A stretch of DNA of 12,555 nucleotides from Alphaproteobacteria bacterium (GTDB taxonomy: Bacteria; Pseudomonadota; Alphaproteobacteria; Rhizobiales; Hyphomicrobiaceae), in the NCBI GenBank assembly GCA_022600335.1, contig JAHZKN010000341.1, positions 1 to 12,555 on the forward strand, read 5' to 3'. Below the pieces are notes generated by a model that saw nothing but the letters and a program-made list of their open reading frames with translations, ran no database searches and was not told the origin of the DNA. The translations under genes and the position numbers were made by a program. Below are positions 1 through 8,258 of the stretch, piece by piece. How positions within the stretch are numbered: the first letter of the stretch is position 1; every line of letters begins with the position of its first letter.

Positions 1-249
1 ACCAGAGCTACGTGTGGGTATTTCAACCGGGCCGATTGGCCGCGTAAAGACTTCACATTCCCCGCGACCGCGTGCTAGCACGTTTCCAGGCTCTGGTCAC
101 GAACCTTGCGCGTGCCAGAGCGGCAATTCAACGGGTGAGAGCGCTCTTTTCATTCCTGAACGGGCCCCCTAGCTCCCCTTAAACCATCTCGCGTAACGAT
201 GGTGAAGCCCAAAAACGACCTGAGCGGGGCAGCCAGTTGGTGAGGTGGC
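1..249. other. Left-edge spacer with clustered palindromes, no supported gene
   Basis: I see no recognisable gene here. A plus-strand frame stays open from base 2 to a TAG at 170-172, but its conceptual peptide is rich in Pro, Ser and Gly and matches nothing I know. A minus-strand frame beginning near a GTG at 53-55 runs off the left edge after about 18 codons and is equally anonymous. The stretch does hold a perfect 12-bp palindrome CGTGCTAGCACG (71-82), a long hairpin (91-120), a 10-bp palindrome AGAGCGCTCT (138-147) and a weak ACCATC/GATGGT hairpin (183-203). The last lies about 50 bp beyond the bcp stop and could be its weak terminator. That role is inference. Confidence 0.4.
91..120. repeat. 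Imperfect inverted repeat (hairpin)
   Basis: CTCTGG-T-CACG (91-101) pairs with CGTGCCAGAG (111-120). This gives ten base pairs with one bulged T and a 9-nt loop. No T-run follows on either strand, so it is not a canonical intrinsic terminator. It could be an RNA structural element or a protein site belonging to a gene left of the window. Confidence 0.5.
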
Positions 250-711
250 TTAGAGCTCGCGGGCTGCAGCCAAGACTTTTTTGATATGGCCTGTCACTCG
301 AACCTTTCGCCAAATTTGTGCGATACGGCCCTTATCATCAATCAGAAATGTGGCCCGTTCGACGCCCATATATTTGCGCCCGTACATCGACTTTTCGACC
401 CACACGCCATAACGCTCGATGACGTTGCGCCCCTCGTCGGCTCCCAGAAGAACTGAGAAACTGTGCTTGGCTTTGAATTTTTGATGGCTGGCAACCGAAT
501 CTGGCGAAATCCCAATCACCACGACATCACTGTCCGCAAAGTCCTCGGCTGCGGCGGTGAAGTCGCGCGCCTCGGCGGTACAACCCGAAGTGTCGTCTTT
601 GGGATAAAAGTAGATGACGACCGGCCGGCCCCTGTAATGCGCCAGCTCAAAAGAGCTGCCGTTATCGACTGGGATTTCAAAATTGGGAGCTTTATCACCA
701 GGTTGAAGCAT
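250..711 (-). CDS. bcp: Bcp/PrxQ-type thioredoxin-dependent peroxiredoxin
   Basis: Cytosolic thiol peroxidase of 153 residues, the usual length for the Bcp/PrxQ branch, which reduces H2O2 and organic hydroperoxides with electrons from thioredoxin. The peroxidatic motif PxxxTxxC is visible as PKDDTSGC at residues 37-44, making Cys44 the attacking residue. The resolving Cys that many Bcp proteins carry five residues later is replaced by Arg49, and the protein has no other cysteine, so it should act by a 1-Cys mechanism. The later block GVWVEKSMYGRKYMGVERATF is typical of alphaproteobacterial Bcp. The ATG is preceded by an AAAGG ribosome-binding site about 9 nt upstream. The gene is monocistronic as far as can be seen, divergent from the AsmA-like gene. 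Family assignment is firm; the exact reductant is inferred. Confidence 0.95.
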   Translation of the reverse strand: MLQPGDKAPNFEIPVDNGSSFELAHYRGRPVVIYFYPKDDTSGCTAEARDFTAAAEDFADSDVVVIGISPDSVASHQKFKAKHSFSVLLGADEGRNVIERYGVWVEKSMYGRKYMGVERATFLIDDKGRIAQIWRKVRVTGHIKKVLAAAREL

Positions 712-944
712 GTAAATCTGCCTTTCTTTTGTCGTTTTTCGCTACCCTGATCGTGGCATTGTGTCGAGTAGTCGATTTTGGCGCCTACTGCTACGGACGG
801 CTGGTCGGCGGGGTCTGCGTTTACTTAGGTGTTGTCCAGAAAGAACGCGTCTGACGTTGGGGGTCAGAGGCCATGGGTGCTGTGCTATTGCACGTCAATG
901 ATGTCGGTCACGTTTTCAGGTGCTTTGATTGAGGTCAACACGTC
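712..944. promoter_or_regulatory. Divergent intergenic region between bcp and the AsmA-like gene
   Basis: This 233-bp spacer must hold the promoters of both flanking genes, which are transcribed away from each other. I could not identify a convincing -35/-10 pair in either direction. On the minus strand the best candidate is TCGACA, 17 bp, TAGCGA, with a poor -10. A TCTGAC/GTCAGA hairpin with a 7-nt loop lies at 850-868, and a GTGC-TATT-GCAC hairpin at 882-893. Both are short enough to occur by chance. No coding frame here looks real. Confidence 0.4.
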
Positions 945-3900
945 TTGGGAGACAAACGGGTGACGACAGGCGCACCATTTGGCGGAGAACGCACGGCAAG
1001 GAGTCAAAGCCAGCGACCGCCGCCATTGACGCAACGCGTGCCAGCGCCGCGCCGCAGACGTCGACGCAAGGCTGGTCCGTGGCGCAGGCGGGCAAATCTG
1101 TGTTTTGTGGGGTTGTTGCCGGTGCTTCTGTTGGTCGGCATTGCAGGCGTGGTGATCTACACCCGCCTTTTGCAGGGCCCAATCTCGCTCGACCGCTATG
1201 CTGGTTCCATTGAAAAAAGCATCTCCACCAGTCTCGGTGCACTCAATGCCAAGGTTGACGATGTGGCGCTAGTGTTGACCGAGGACAATGGTTTCGAGTT
1301 TCGACTCATCAATCTTACGTTGACGGATTCATCAGGGGGACGTGTGGCTGCCGCTCCCGTCGCATCCGTGTCACTGCGCCCGTTGGATCTTATCATTGGC
1401 CGTATTGTGCCGTCGCGCGTCTACCTCATTGATCCAGAATTGTTGGTCACTTACCGCAAAGCAAGTGGCTTTTCATTGCAGGTTGCAACACAGCTGATTG
1501 AACCTCCGGCGTTGGTCAGTGAGGGGCAAAACGCACCCGATCGATTGGTGGACTCTTCTATAGCGCGCCAAGCTCCCTCCGCAGGGCAGACCGAAGCTGC
1601 TCGCAGGATTGATATTGCGCGATTGGTTTCAGATATGAATGCGCGCGCACGCCAGGGCATCGATGCCCATGCCGCGCTCAAGGAAATTGGCGTTCGCAAC
1701 GCCACCGTGGTCCTCGATTACGAAGGCCAGCGCACGGAATGGTTGATTGCGGAAGCTGCTGTCGACCTTGAGAATCAAAAACGTGGCAACACGATTTCTG
1801 GTGCTGCTCGCGTGCAGTCTGATCGCGGTCCCTGGGTATTTTCGTTCAGCACAGTTGAAACTGAGCGGGACAATGTTGTGCGGCTCACGGCGTCTGCACG
1901 CGATTTGGTGCCAAGTTCCATTGCTCGAGCCGCGCCGGCACTTAGTTTGCTCGAGACACTTGATATGCCTGTTGCGCTTGACGCCACCATGCAGGTTACC
2001 GATGCCGGTGATATGGAAGCTGCAACGTTGGCAGTTGAATTCGCGGCAGGGCAGGTGCATCTGCCAAGCGTCAGTGGAACACCACTGCAGCTGGATGGAT
2101 GCGTATTCAATGTGTCCTATGACGGCTACGCTAAGCGATTTACAATCGCGCCTTCGACGCTGCAATGGGCCGACAGTTTCTTAACGGTGTCCGGGGAGGC
2201 AACACCCGTGCAGCAGCAAGTCACCGGCGAAGAGCTTTGGCGGTATCGATTTGATGCTGTGGACGGCATGTTAGCTGCAAAGGAATTTGGTGTCGGTGGT
2301 GTCAAAATTGACTCGTGGATTTCACAAGGGACACTTTCTCTAACGCACGGCAAACTTGATATAGAGCAGTTTGACCTGTCCGCTGGTGGTGTCGGGTTTT
2401 CCGCAAACGGTACGCTGTTGGCCGGGGATGATCATCCGAGCACGCAGGTTTCAGCGAAGCTGACATCAAGTGATCTCAAAAAGCTAACGGCGTTATGGCC
2501 GCGGGCGCTGGCCCCTGCGGCGCGCGACTGGGTTGGGCGTCATGTTGTCAAGGGGCAAGTGACGTCGGGCACAATGAGATTGGTTAGCGGCGGCTATATG
2601 AGCCAAGAAGCGCCAGCAGGCGGGGCACAGGGAGAAAGAATTTCTGTTGCACTTGAAGTTGATGACTTCGAAGCAAAAGTGGACCCAACGTTGGCTGTTG
2701 CCCGCGCCGATCGGGCCCTGATCCGGCTTGAGAATGATGTTCTGGAAGTAACGGTTCCAGAAATTGCGGTCAGTGCAGGCGATGGTGGCAGCGCTGGTTA
2801 TAGCGTTGGCCTCAAGACGCTAAGATTGAGTGCTGTCAATCTCTATGGAGACAAGCCTTTGGCTGAGGTGGCGTTCAAAGTGAAGTCTCCGATCAAATCT
2901 GTTTTGAACCTATTGCAGAAACTTCGCCCCGAGGCGCTTCCGGTTTCTGCACTACCAACAGATGCGGTGCGAGGTCTTGTCGAAGGAACCTTTAAACTTG
3001 CGCTGCCGTTAGATGGTAGTGAGGCAGGTAAACCAAAGCTGATCGAAGGAAAAGCGAAGGTCAAAGACTTTCGGCTCAGCAAGAAAATTGATGGCTACGC
3101 GATTAGAGGTGGTGTATTTGATGTTGATATCAGCGACACGGCTGTCGATGCGACCGGTGATATCTTAGTCAACGGTGTTGGCGCCAAAATCAAATGGCAG
3201 CACATTCTCGGTGGTGCTCTGGATCAACAACCACCGCTTACGATCTCAACGCGTTTGGATGCTTCAGATCGCGATCAGCTCAGTCTTGATATCAATGACA
3301 TTGTGGCTGGTGAGATTCCAGTTGTCATCAACGTTGGCTTGCGCGACCGCGGCACACCTGCAATTCACGTTGTGGCTGATCTAACAAGTGCAGACTTGTT
3401 ATTTTCCGAGGTGGCGTGGCGCAAGCCGTCGGGTCGTGCGACAAAATTAGAGTTTGATGTTGTCAGTGCTGCCGATGATCGCATTGAATTGCAGAACATC
3501 CAAGTTGTTGGTCAAGGTATCGCCATTGAGGGCTGGGCTGCGGTCGGCAAAAACAAAGCGTTGCAGGAATATTATTTCCCTGACTTCTCAGTCGATACCG
3601 TGACACGATTGCGCCTACAGGGAAAATTGAATAGCCGCCGGGTTTGGAAGGTCAAAGTCGTTGGCCCAACCTATGACGGACGCACTTTCTTCAAATCGCT
3701 GTTCTCGCTTGGCGACTTGAGCAAGGAACGCCCATCAGCGCGCAAGCCTGCAAAGGGTGTTGACCTTGAAGCACGGATTGAAAATGTGGTCGGTAGTGGA
3801 AACACGACGCTTCGGCAATTCGAGATCAACATTTCGCACCGGGCAGGAAAGCTGACCTCACTGAACGGTAAAGGTAAGCTTGAAAATGGCAATGATGTTG

Positions 3901-4682
3901 CCGTCCTGCTTAAACGCGCAAGTGGAAAACGAACACTATTTGCGGAATCAAATGACGCCGGTACGGTCTTCAAGCTGATTGATTTTTATCCCAACATGGT
4001 TGGCGGGCGCGGACGGTTAGAGCTTGATCTAGATGGTCGAGGAGATGCGTCGCAGACAGGGACATTATGGGTTGAAAATTTCCGCATTCTTGGGGACGCG
4101 GTTGCCTCAGAGGTCTTTGCAAGTGCTGGCGGTGCGCAAGGCAAAAAGAAAGCCCAACGCCAGGTGTTTGATTTTTCAAGATTGCGACTTCCGTTTTCAG
4201 TTGGACACGGTCAGTTTGTCATTCGGGACTCCTATTTGCGCGGACCGGTTCTCGGTGCATCTGTTCGCGGTAAAGTGGACTACCGCCAGCGCCGCGTAAA
4301 TTTAGGCGGTACTTACATTCCGCTGCAGGGATTGAACAGTGCGCTGTGCGGTATTCCCCTGCTGGGAGACATCTTCACTGGGCCAAAGTGCGAAGGTATG
4401 CTTGGGATTACGTATGCGGTCCAAGGTTCGATGGAGCGTCCCCAGGTCATCGTCAATCCATTGTCGCTTGTGGCTCCTGGAATCTTCCGGGACATCTTCC
4501 AGTTGACAAACCCGAGTACGAAGGTTGTGCCGCGCAAGCAAGGCCGCCCTGACCTGCCACCAGAAAAACGCGTGCGGGCCTCAAGCTCGGCGTCAACCGG
4601 CGGTGGAAACCAAGGTTCCGGTCGAAGCTCTGATAGTCCAGTGATTGATGGCTGGTCATCTGGGACACGCACGCCGCGCTAG
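945..4682 (+). CDS. AsmA/YhdP-like membrane-anchored protein
   Basis: A 1245-residue protein, close to the length of E. coli YhdP. The N-terminus is cytoplasmic and very basic (an Arg/Lys run at about residues 36-42), followed by one hydrophobic helix (about 52-72) and a very long beta-strand-rich body expected in the periplasm. The C-terminal block (about 1080-1190), with the segment ALCGIPLLGDIFTGPKCEG and Cys1135 and Cys1149, is characteristic of AsmA-like/DUF3971 C-terminal domains. The last 55 or so residues are Ser/Gly-rich and probably disordered. YhdP, TamB and AsmA-family proteins form hydrophobic grooves for phospholipid movement between inner and outer membrane; the same role here is inference. 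Two starts are plausible: TTG at 945 with GAGG 10 nt upstream, or GTG at 960 with GGGAG 8 nt upstream. The choice changes only five residues. It converges on tyrS. Confidence 0.88.
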   Translation: MGDKRVTTGAPFGGERTARSQSQRPPPLTQRVPAPRRRRRRKAGPWRRRANLCFVGLLPVLLLVGIAGVVIYTRLLQGPISLDRYAGSIEKSISTSLGALNAKVDDVALVLTEDNGFEFRLINLTLTDSSGGRVAAAPVASVSLRPLDLIIGRIVPSRVYLIDPELLVTYRKASGFSLQVATQLIEPPALVSEGQNAPDRLVDSSIARQAPSAGQTEAARRIDIARLVSDMNARARQGIDAHAALKEIGVRNATVVLDYEGQRTEWLIAEAAVDLENQKRGNTISGAARVQSDRGPWVFSFSTVETERDNVVRLTASARDLVPSSIARAAPALSLLETLDMPVALDATMQVTDAGDMEAATLAVEFAAGQVHLPSVSGTPLQLDGCVFNVSYDGYAKRFTIAPSTLQWADSFLTVSGEATPVQQQVTGEELWRYRFDAVDGMLAAKEFGVGGVKIDSWISQGTLSLTHGKLDIEQFDLSAGGVGFSANGTLLAGDDHPSTQVSAKLTSSDLKKLTALWPRALAPAARDWVGRHVVKGQVTSGTMRLVSGGYMSQEAPAGGAQGERISVALEVDDFEAKVDPTLAVARADRALIRLENDVLEVTVPEIAVSAGDGGSAGYSVGLKTLRLSAVNLYGDKPLAEVAFKVKSPIKSVLNLLQKLRPEALPVSALPTDAVRGLVEGTFKLALPLDGSEAGKPKLIEGKAKVKDFRLSKKIDGYAIRGGVFDVDISDTAVDATGDILVNGVGAKIKWQHILGGALDQQPPLTISTRLDASDRDQLSLDINDIVAGEIPVVINVGLRDRGTPAIHVVADLTSADLLFSEVAWRKPSGRATKLEFDVVSAADDRIELQNIQVVGQGIAIEGWAAVGKNKALQEYYFPDFSVDTVTRLRLQGKLNSRRVWKVKVVGPTYDGRTFFKSLFSLGDLSKERPSARKPAKGVDLEARIENVVGSGNTTLRQFEINISHRAGKLTSLNGKGKLENGNDVAVLLKRASGKRTLFAESNDAGTVFKLIDFYPNMVGGRGRLELDLDGRGDASQTGTLWVENFRILGDAVASEVFASAGGAQGKKKAQRQVFDFSRLRLPFSVGHGQFVIRDSYLRGPVLGASVRGKVDYRQRRVNLGGTYIPLQGLNSALCGIPLLGDIFTGPKCEGMLGITYAVQGSMERPQVIVNPLSLVAPGIFRDIFQLTNPSTKVVPRKQGRPDLPPEKRVRASSSASTGGGNQGSGRSSDSPVIDGWSSGTRTPR

Positions 4683-4713
4683 AGCGAGATCGGTTTCAGC
4701 CGAACCACTCGCT
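4683..4713. terminator. Possible bidirectional terminator between the AsmA-like gene and tyrS
   Basis: AGCGAG (4683-4688) pairs with CTCGCT (4708-4713). Inside, GGTT (4692-4695) can pair with AACC (4703-4706), giving a hairpin with an internal loop. It fills almost the whole 35-bp gap between two converging stop codons, the usual place for a shared terminator. There is no clear T-run on either side, so it may be weak or Rho-assisted. Confidence 0.4.
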
Positions 4714-4717
4714 TATC

Positions 4718-5974
4718 CTATTCAGGACGCAGTAGGACATGGCGCTTCTTGCCAAATGAAAGTTTAACGACACCGTCAGCCGTAACATCGCTATCCGAGA
4801 TGTTTTGCCCATCACTGGTCACGACTTGGTCGTTTATCTTAAGTCCACCACCTTTGATTTGCCGCCGTGCCTCGCCGTTGGATTTCACAAGTCCAGCGCA
4901 CACAAATGCGGTCAGCACACCAATGCCACCGGTGAGTTCTGATGCAGCGATGGTCACAGACGGCAGGTCATCGGCATGCACGCCTATCTCAAACGTTTTT
5001 TGTGCAGCGTCGGCCGCTTGGGTTGCCTTCGCATCCCCGTGGACGAGGCGTGTTGCCTCTGTTGCAAGGACCTTTTTTGCCTCGTTGATATCAGCGCCTT
5101 TAAGGTGTGCGAGCTCGTCAATCTGATCCATCGGCACTGTTGTGAACAACTTAAGGAAGCGTACGACGTCGGCATCTTCGGTGTTGCGCCAGTATTGCCA
5201 ATAGTTGTAGGCCGACAATTGCGTTTCGTTGAGCCAAACAGCGCCGGACGCTGTTTTGCCCATTTTTGCACCGGATGATGTGGTCAGAAGCGGGCAGGTA
5301 AGGGCAAACAATTGATGTGTGCCCATGCGCCGGCCGAGGTCCATGCCAGTGACAATGTTGCCCCACTGGTCAGACCCACCCATTTGCAAATTGCAGCCGT
5401 GGCGTTGCGCCAACTCCACATAGTCGTAGGCTTGCAGCAGCATATAGTTGAACTCGATAAACGAGAGTTCCTGTTCACGATCCAAGCGCAGCTTAGCCGA
5501 ATCCATGGTCATCATGCGATTGACTGAAAAGTGTTGGCCGACGTCGCGCAGAAAATCGATGTAGTTGAGCGGCGCTAACCAATCGGCGTTGTCCACCGCA
5601 ACAGCGTCTTGGCCCGTGCTGCCAAAGGTAAGAAACAGTTCAAAGACACGCTGTATCCCCGATTTGTTGGTTTCAATCTGGTCGAGGGTTAGAATCTTGC
5701 GTGTTTCGTCGCGCCCCGAGGGGTCGCCAACGCGTGTGGTGCCACCGCCAAGCAAGACAATAGGTTTTCCAGCGCCTGTGGATTGCAACCAATGCAACAT
5801 CATGATTGAGATCAGAGAACCGACGTGCAGTGACGGCGCTGTGCAATCATATCCGACGTAGGCAATGAGTTTGCCTTTCTCGGCCAACGCATCAACGGCT
5901 TGAAGGTCGGAGCATTGATGAATAAAGCCACGCGCTTCGAGCGTTTTCAAAAAGGAGCTGCGGAGTTTTGTCAT
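4718..5974 (-). CDS. tyrS: Tyrosyl-tRNA synthetase
   Basis: Cytosolic class I aminoacyl-tRNA synthetase of 418 residues that attaches tyrosine to tRNA-Tyr using ATP. The Rossmann-fold signatures are present: HVGS at residues 50-53 (the HIGH motif, in PSLHVGS) and KMGKT at 237-241 (the KMSKS loop). Between them lie [13 protein letters not shown] (about 76-88) and the substrate-binding block YDYVELAQ...GGSDQWGNI (about 183-207). An S4 RNA-binding domain occupies roughly residues 350-418. Length and domain order are those of the bacterial TyrS group. The ATG start has only an A-rich weak Shine-Dalgarno (AAAAAAGA). It is divergent from anmK, an arrangement I recall as common in alphaproteobacteria. 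I see no T-box leader. Confidence 0.97.
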   Translation of the reverse strand: MTKLRSSFLKTLEARGFIHQCSDLQAVDALAEKGKLIAYVGYDCTAPSLHVGSLISIMMLHWLQSTGAGKPIVLLGGGTTRVGDPSGRDETRKILTLDQIETNKSGIQRVFELFLTFGSTGQDAVAVDNADWLAPLNYIDFLRDVGQHFSVNRMMTMDSAKLRLDREQELSFIEFNYMLLQAYDYVELAQRHGCNLQMGGSDQWGNIVTGMDLGRRMGTHQLFALTCPLLTTSSGAKMGKTASGAVWLNETQLSAYNYWQYWRNTEDADVVRFLKLFTTVPMDQIDELAHLKGADINEAKKVLATEATRLVHGDAKATQAADAAQKTFEIGVHADDLPSVTIAASELTGGIGVLTAFVCAGLVKSNGEARRQIKGGGLKINDQVVTSDGQNISDSDVTADGVVKLSFGKKRHVLLRPE

Positions 5975-6128
5975 TGGGTCTTTTTTACGGTACTGGCGGT
6001 TTGAACGGTCATGCTAATCATGATTGATGGCAAAGGCTTCCTGGGCGCGCAGACCCGAGGGGGTCGAGACAAATGCCTAAGGCATCAATTCGGGCGAGAC
6101 CATGCACCCGATGGGAGATGACGGCAAG
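5975..6128. promoter_or_regulatory. Divergent tyrS/anmK control region
   Basis: This short spacer must carry both promoters. It contains a perfect 10-bp palindrome AATCATGATT (6016-6025), a hairpin GACCC-gagg-GGGTC (6052-6065) and a hairpin ATGCC-taa-GGCAT (6073-6085). TTGAAC at 6001-6006 could serve as a -35 element toward anmK, but no good -10 follows at the right distance. The palindrome is a candidate operator by shape only; I cannot name a regulator. Confidence 0.4.
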
Positions 6129-7241
6129 ATGAAGCGCGCACTTGGAGTGATGAGCGGCACGTCAATGGACGGCATTGATGTCGCACTTGTGCGTACAGAT
6201 GGGCAGATGCAAGTCGAACGCGGCCCGGCAATGAGCTTTGCCTACACCGATGACCAGCGGGCGATGCTGAGGCAGGCCATTTCTGATGCAAAGTTGTGCA
6301 AGCGTCCGGGCGATCGACCAGGGCGGTTGGCGGAGACCGAGCGCGAACTCACCGAGCTCAATGGCGCGGCCGTTTCAGCTTTTCTCCGAAAGCAGGGCAT
6401 CGACCGTGAAACGATCGACGTGATTGGCTTTCATGGTCAAACGGTGGCGCATCGACCACACGCGGGCATGACGATCCAATTGGGGGATGGGCGCTTTCTA
6501 GCAGAGCTGGTCCGCTGTCCTGTGGTGTATGATTTGCGCACCAACGACATGGCGAACGGGGGGCAGGGGGCACCACTGGTGCCGGTTTATCACCAAGCTC
6601 TGTTGGACTCGACCGTTGCCCGTCCGGTGGCTGTACTCAATATTGGCGGCGTGGCCAATGTAACCTGGATTGATGACGACGCTGACCTCATGGCGTTTGA
6701 TACCGGACCTGGAAACGCTCTCATCGATGATTGGATGCATGCCCGAACGGGTGTTGCCTTTGATGACGGTGGCAAACTTGCCGCAACAGGGCGTATTGAT
6801 GACGCAGCACTCAAAGCTCTATTGGATCATGCATACTTTGATGCAATGCCTCCAAAATCGTTAGACCGCAACGATTTCTCGGCACAGCCTATTGAGCATC
6901 TTTTGCCAAGCGATGGTGCGGCGACGTTAACGAAATTTACCGCTGCAAGTGTCGCCCGTGCCGCGTCTTTTTTTTCGCGACCGGTGAAGACTTGGATCGT
7001 GATTGGGGGCGGCCGGCACAACCAAACTTTAATGCGCCAATTGAGAGCACAGTTCGGTGAAGCGGTGATTGCCGGAGACGCTATTGGCCTTAACGGAGAT
7101 AGCGTTGAAGCGGAAGCGTGGGGTTATCTCGCCGTGCGTGCCGAGCTTGGATTGCCCATAACGTTTCCAGGAACGACCGGCGTTTCAGAACCCAAAACAG
7201 GTGGTGTCTTTGTTCCCTGGCCGCCAATATCCAATATCTAG
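6129..7241 (+). CDS. anmK: 1,6-anhydro-N-acetylmuramic acid kinase
   Basis: Cytosolic peptidoglycan-recycling enzyme. It phosphorylates and opens anhydro-MurNAc imported from cell-wall turnover, giving MurNAc-6-phosphate. The N-terminal ATP-binding signature GVMSGTSMDGIDVAL comes immediately after the start. It is followed by VIGFHGQTVAHRP, a glycine-rich INIGGVANVTWI block, FDTGPGNALIDDWM with the region of the catalytic Asp, and TWIVIGGGRHN near the C-terminus. All are hallmarks of AnmK. I chose the ATG at 6129 because it places the signature where family members have it, and GGGAG lies 11 nt upstream. In-frame ATGs at 6102 and 6111 would add nine or six residues with poorer ribosome-binding sites. 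The full protein is about 370 residues, normal for the family. No recycling partner such as murQ is in the window. Confidence 0.95.
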   Translation: MKRALGVMSGTSMDGIDVALVRTDGQMQVERGPAMSFAYTDDQRAMLRQAISDAKLCKRPGDRPGRLAETERELTELNGAAVSAFLRKQGIDRETIDVIGFHGQTVAHRPHAGMTIQLGDGRFLAELVRCPVVYDLRTNDMANGGQGAPLVPVYHQALLDSTVARPVAVLNIGGVANVTWIDDDADLMAFDTGPGNALIDDWMHARTGVAFDDGGKLAATGRIDDAALKALLDHAYFDAMPPKSLDRNDFSAQPIEHLLPSDGAATLTKFTAASVARAASFFSRPVKTWIVIGGGRHNQTLMRQLRAQFGEAVIAGDAIGLNGDSVEAEAWGYLAVRAELGLPITFPGTTGVSEPKTGGVFVPWPPISNI

Positions 7242-7268
7242 AGCGCTTGGGTTTGCTGTCACAGCCGA

Positions 7269-8258
7269 CTAGTGGACAAGGGTGCGCAGCATTTGGTCCA
7301 GTCCCAAAGTGATATGCGTCAAGCTCTGGTAGTCGACGGTGTCGGGTAGATCATTGTCAGCATGGTAATAGGGATTGCGGAACGGTGCCGTGTCCGTGAC
7401 CATTAAAGCTGGATAGCCAAATTGGTGATACGACCAGTGGTCCGAGAGATCGACGCCTTCGACAAATCCAGGTGCGAGGCCGCCGATTGATGGAAATGGG
7501 CTTGAGTCTCGGAAGGTGCGCGTGACGCGACCAAGAAAACGACGCGATCCAGGAAGGGCAACAAAGGCGACAAAGTCACCAACATCTGAATAAATCCAAT
7601 CAAATGGACGGGGTAGATTCTGGCTTCCTGGTTCTTTGCTAAAGAATCCAAGTGTTTCTAAGGCGATGGCGCCAACGACATTTTCATTTGCGTCGTGCAG
7701 ACGTTTTGCATGTTGCCAACTGCCCATGTTTGGTGTCTTGCCCCATGGGAATTCTTCATTGACCCAAAACAACAGCCGCAAGCGGTGTTTTTCTGGTCGC
7801 CAACCTGAAAGCGTGCGCGCCAGCACTAAAGCAGCGGCAACGCCGGTTCCATTGTCGTGCGCACCAGGCGAATGCCCATCGGTATCGTAATGGGCGCCGA
7901 AAACAATGGTCGGAGCGTCTTTAGCTTTACTCCTGGGTTCGAAGCAGACTTCAAAGTTGCGCACTGATTTTCCGGCGACCTCAAAAGTTTGCACTGTTGG
8001 CTGTAGGCCATGCTTTTTGAGGGTGGTTTCAATATAGTTCGCGGCAGCTTCGAGAGCCTCAAAATGTTCAATATTGCGCGGGCCACGCGCGATGGCATGG
8101 ATGTGGCGTGACAATTCTTCACTGACACGTTGTTCTGTGGCGCTGAGATCCGGCAACGCCTGTGGCCGACTGCGTCGTGGGAAAACCACGCAGTACCAAA
8201 TCGCAATTGCTGCAATTGCAACGCATGCGACGACAACGCTGGTAATGGCAACAGCCAA
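7269..8258 (-). CDS. Membrane-anchored M28-family zinc metallopeptidase
   Basis: A 329-residue protein with one N-terminal hydrophobic helix (about residues 4-26) followed by a basic PRRSRP patch and an M28-type domain. Likely zinc ligands and catalytic residues are visible in family order: His123 in GAHYDT, Asp135 in GAHDNGTG, Glu168/Glu169 in WVNEEFPWG, Glu201 in ALETLGFF and His299 in YYHADNDLP. M28 enzymes are co-catalytic aminopeptidases or related amide hydrolases; the substrate cannot be read from sequence. The helix suggests tethering to the inner membrane, with the positive patch after it leaving orientation uncertain. The start is TTG at 8258, supported by AGGGA about 8 nt upstream and by placing the helix at the N-terminus. 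It converges on anmK and lies downstream of the alpha/beta hydrolase in the same direction. Confidence 0.88.
   Translation of the reverse strand: MAVAITSVVVACVAIAAIAIWYCVVFPRRSRPQALPDLSATEQRVSEELSRHIHAIARGPRNIEHFEALEAAANYIETTLKKHGLQPTVQTFEVAGKSVRNFEVCFEPRSKAKDAPTIVFGAHYDTDGHSPGAHDNGTGVAAALVLARTLSGWRPEKHRLRLLFWVNEEFPWGKTPNMGSWQHAKRLHDANENVVGAIALETLGFFSKEPGSQNLPRPFDWIYSDVGDFVAFVALPGSRRFLGRVTRTFRDSSPFPSIGGLAPGFVEGVDLSDHWSYHQFGYPALMVTDTAPFRNPYYHADNDLPDTVDYQSLTHITLGLDQMLRTLVH

Noticed and set aside
2..172. Plus-strand open frame at the left edge, with a fragment faintly like a nucleotide cyclase motif (RVGISTGPI)
   Set aside because: The rest of the frame is Pro/Ser/Gly-rich with no further family blocks, and a cyclase domain would not end this way. 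Chance resemblance is more likely.
237..250. Possible tRNA or other RNA gene in the left-edge spacer
   Set aside because: No T-loop GTTCRANYC pattern, acceptor stem or CCA end could be found in any of the gene-free stretches of the window.
1629..2184. Long overlapping frames within the AsmA-like gene on both strands
   Set aside because: They lie inside a continuous 1245-codon gene whose protein is recognisable across its length; compositions are typical of off-frame shadows.
7242..7268. Possible terminator between anmK and the peptidase gene
   Set aside because: Only a 4-bp GCTG/CAGC stem (7255-7265) without a T-run is present, too weak to call.
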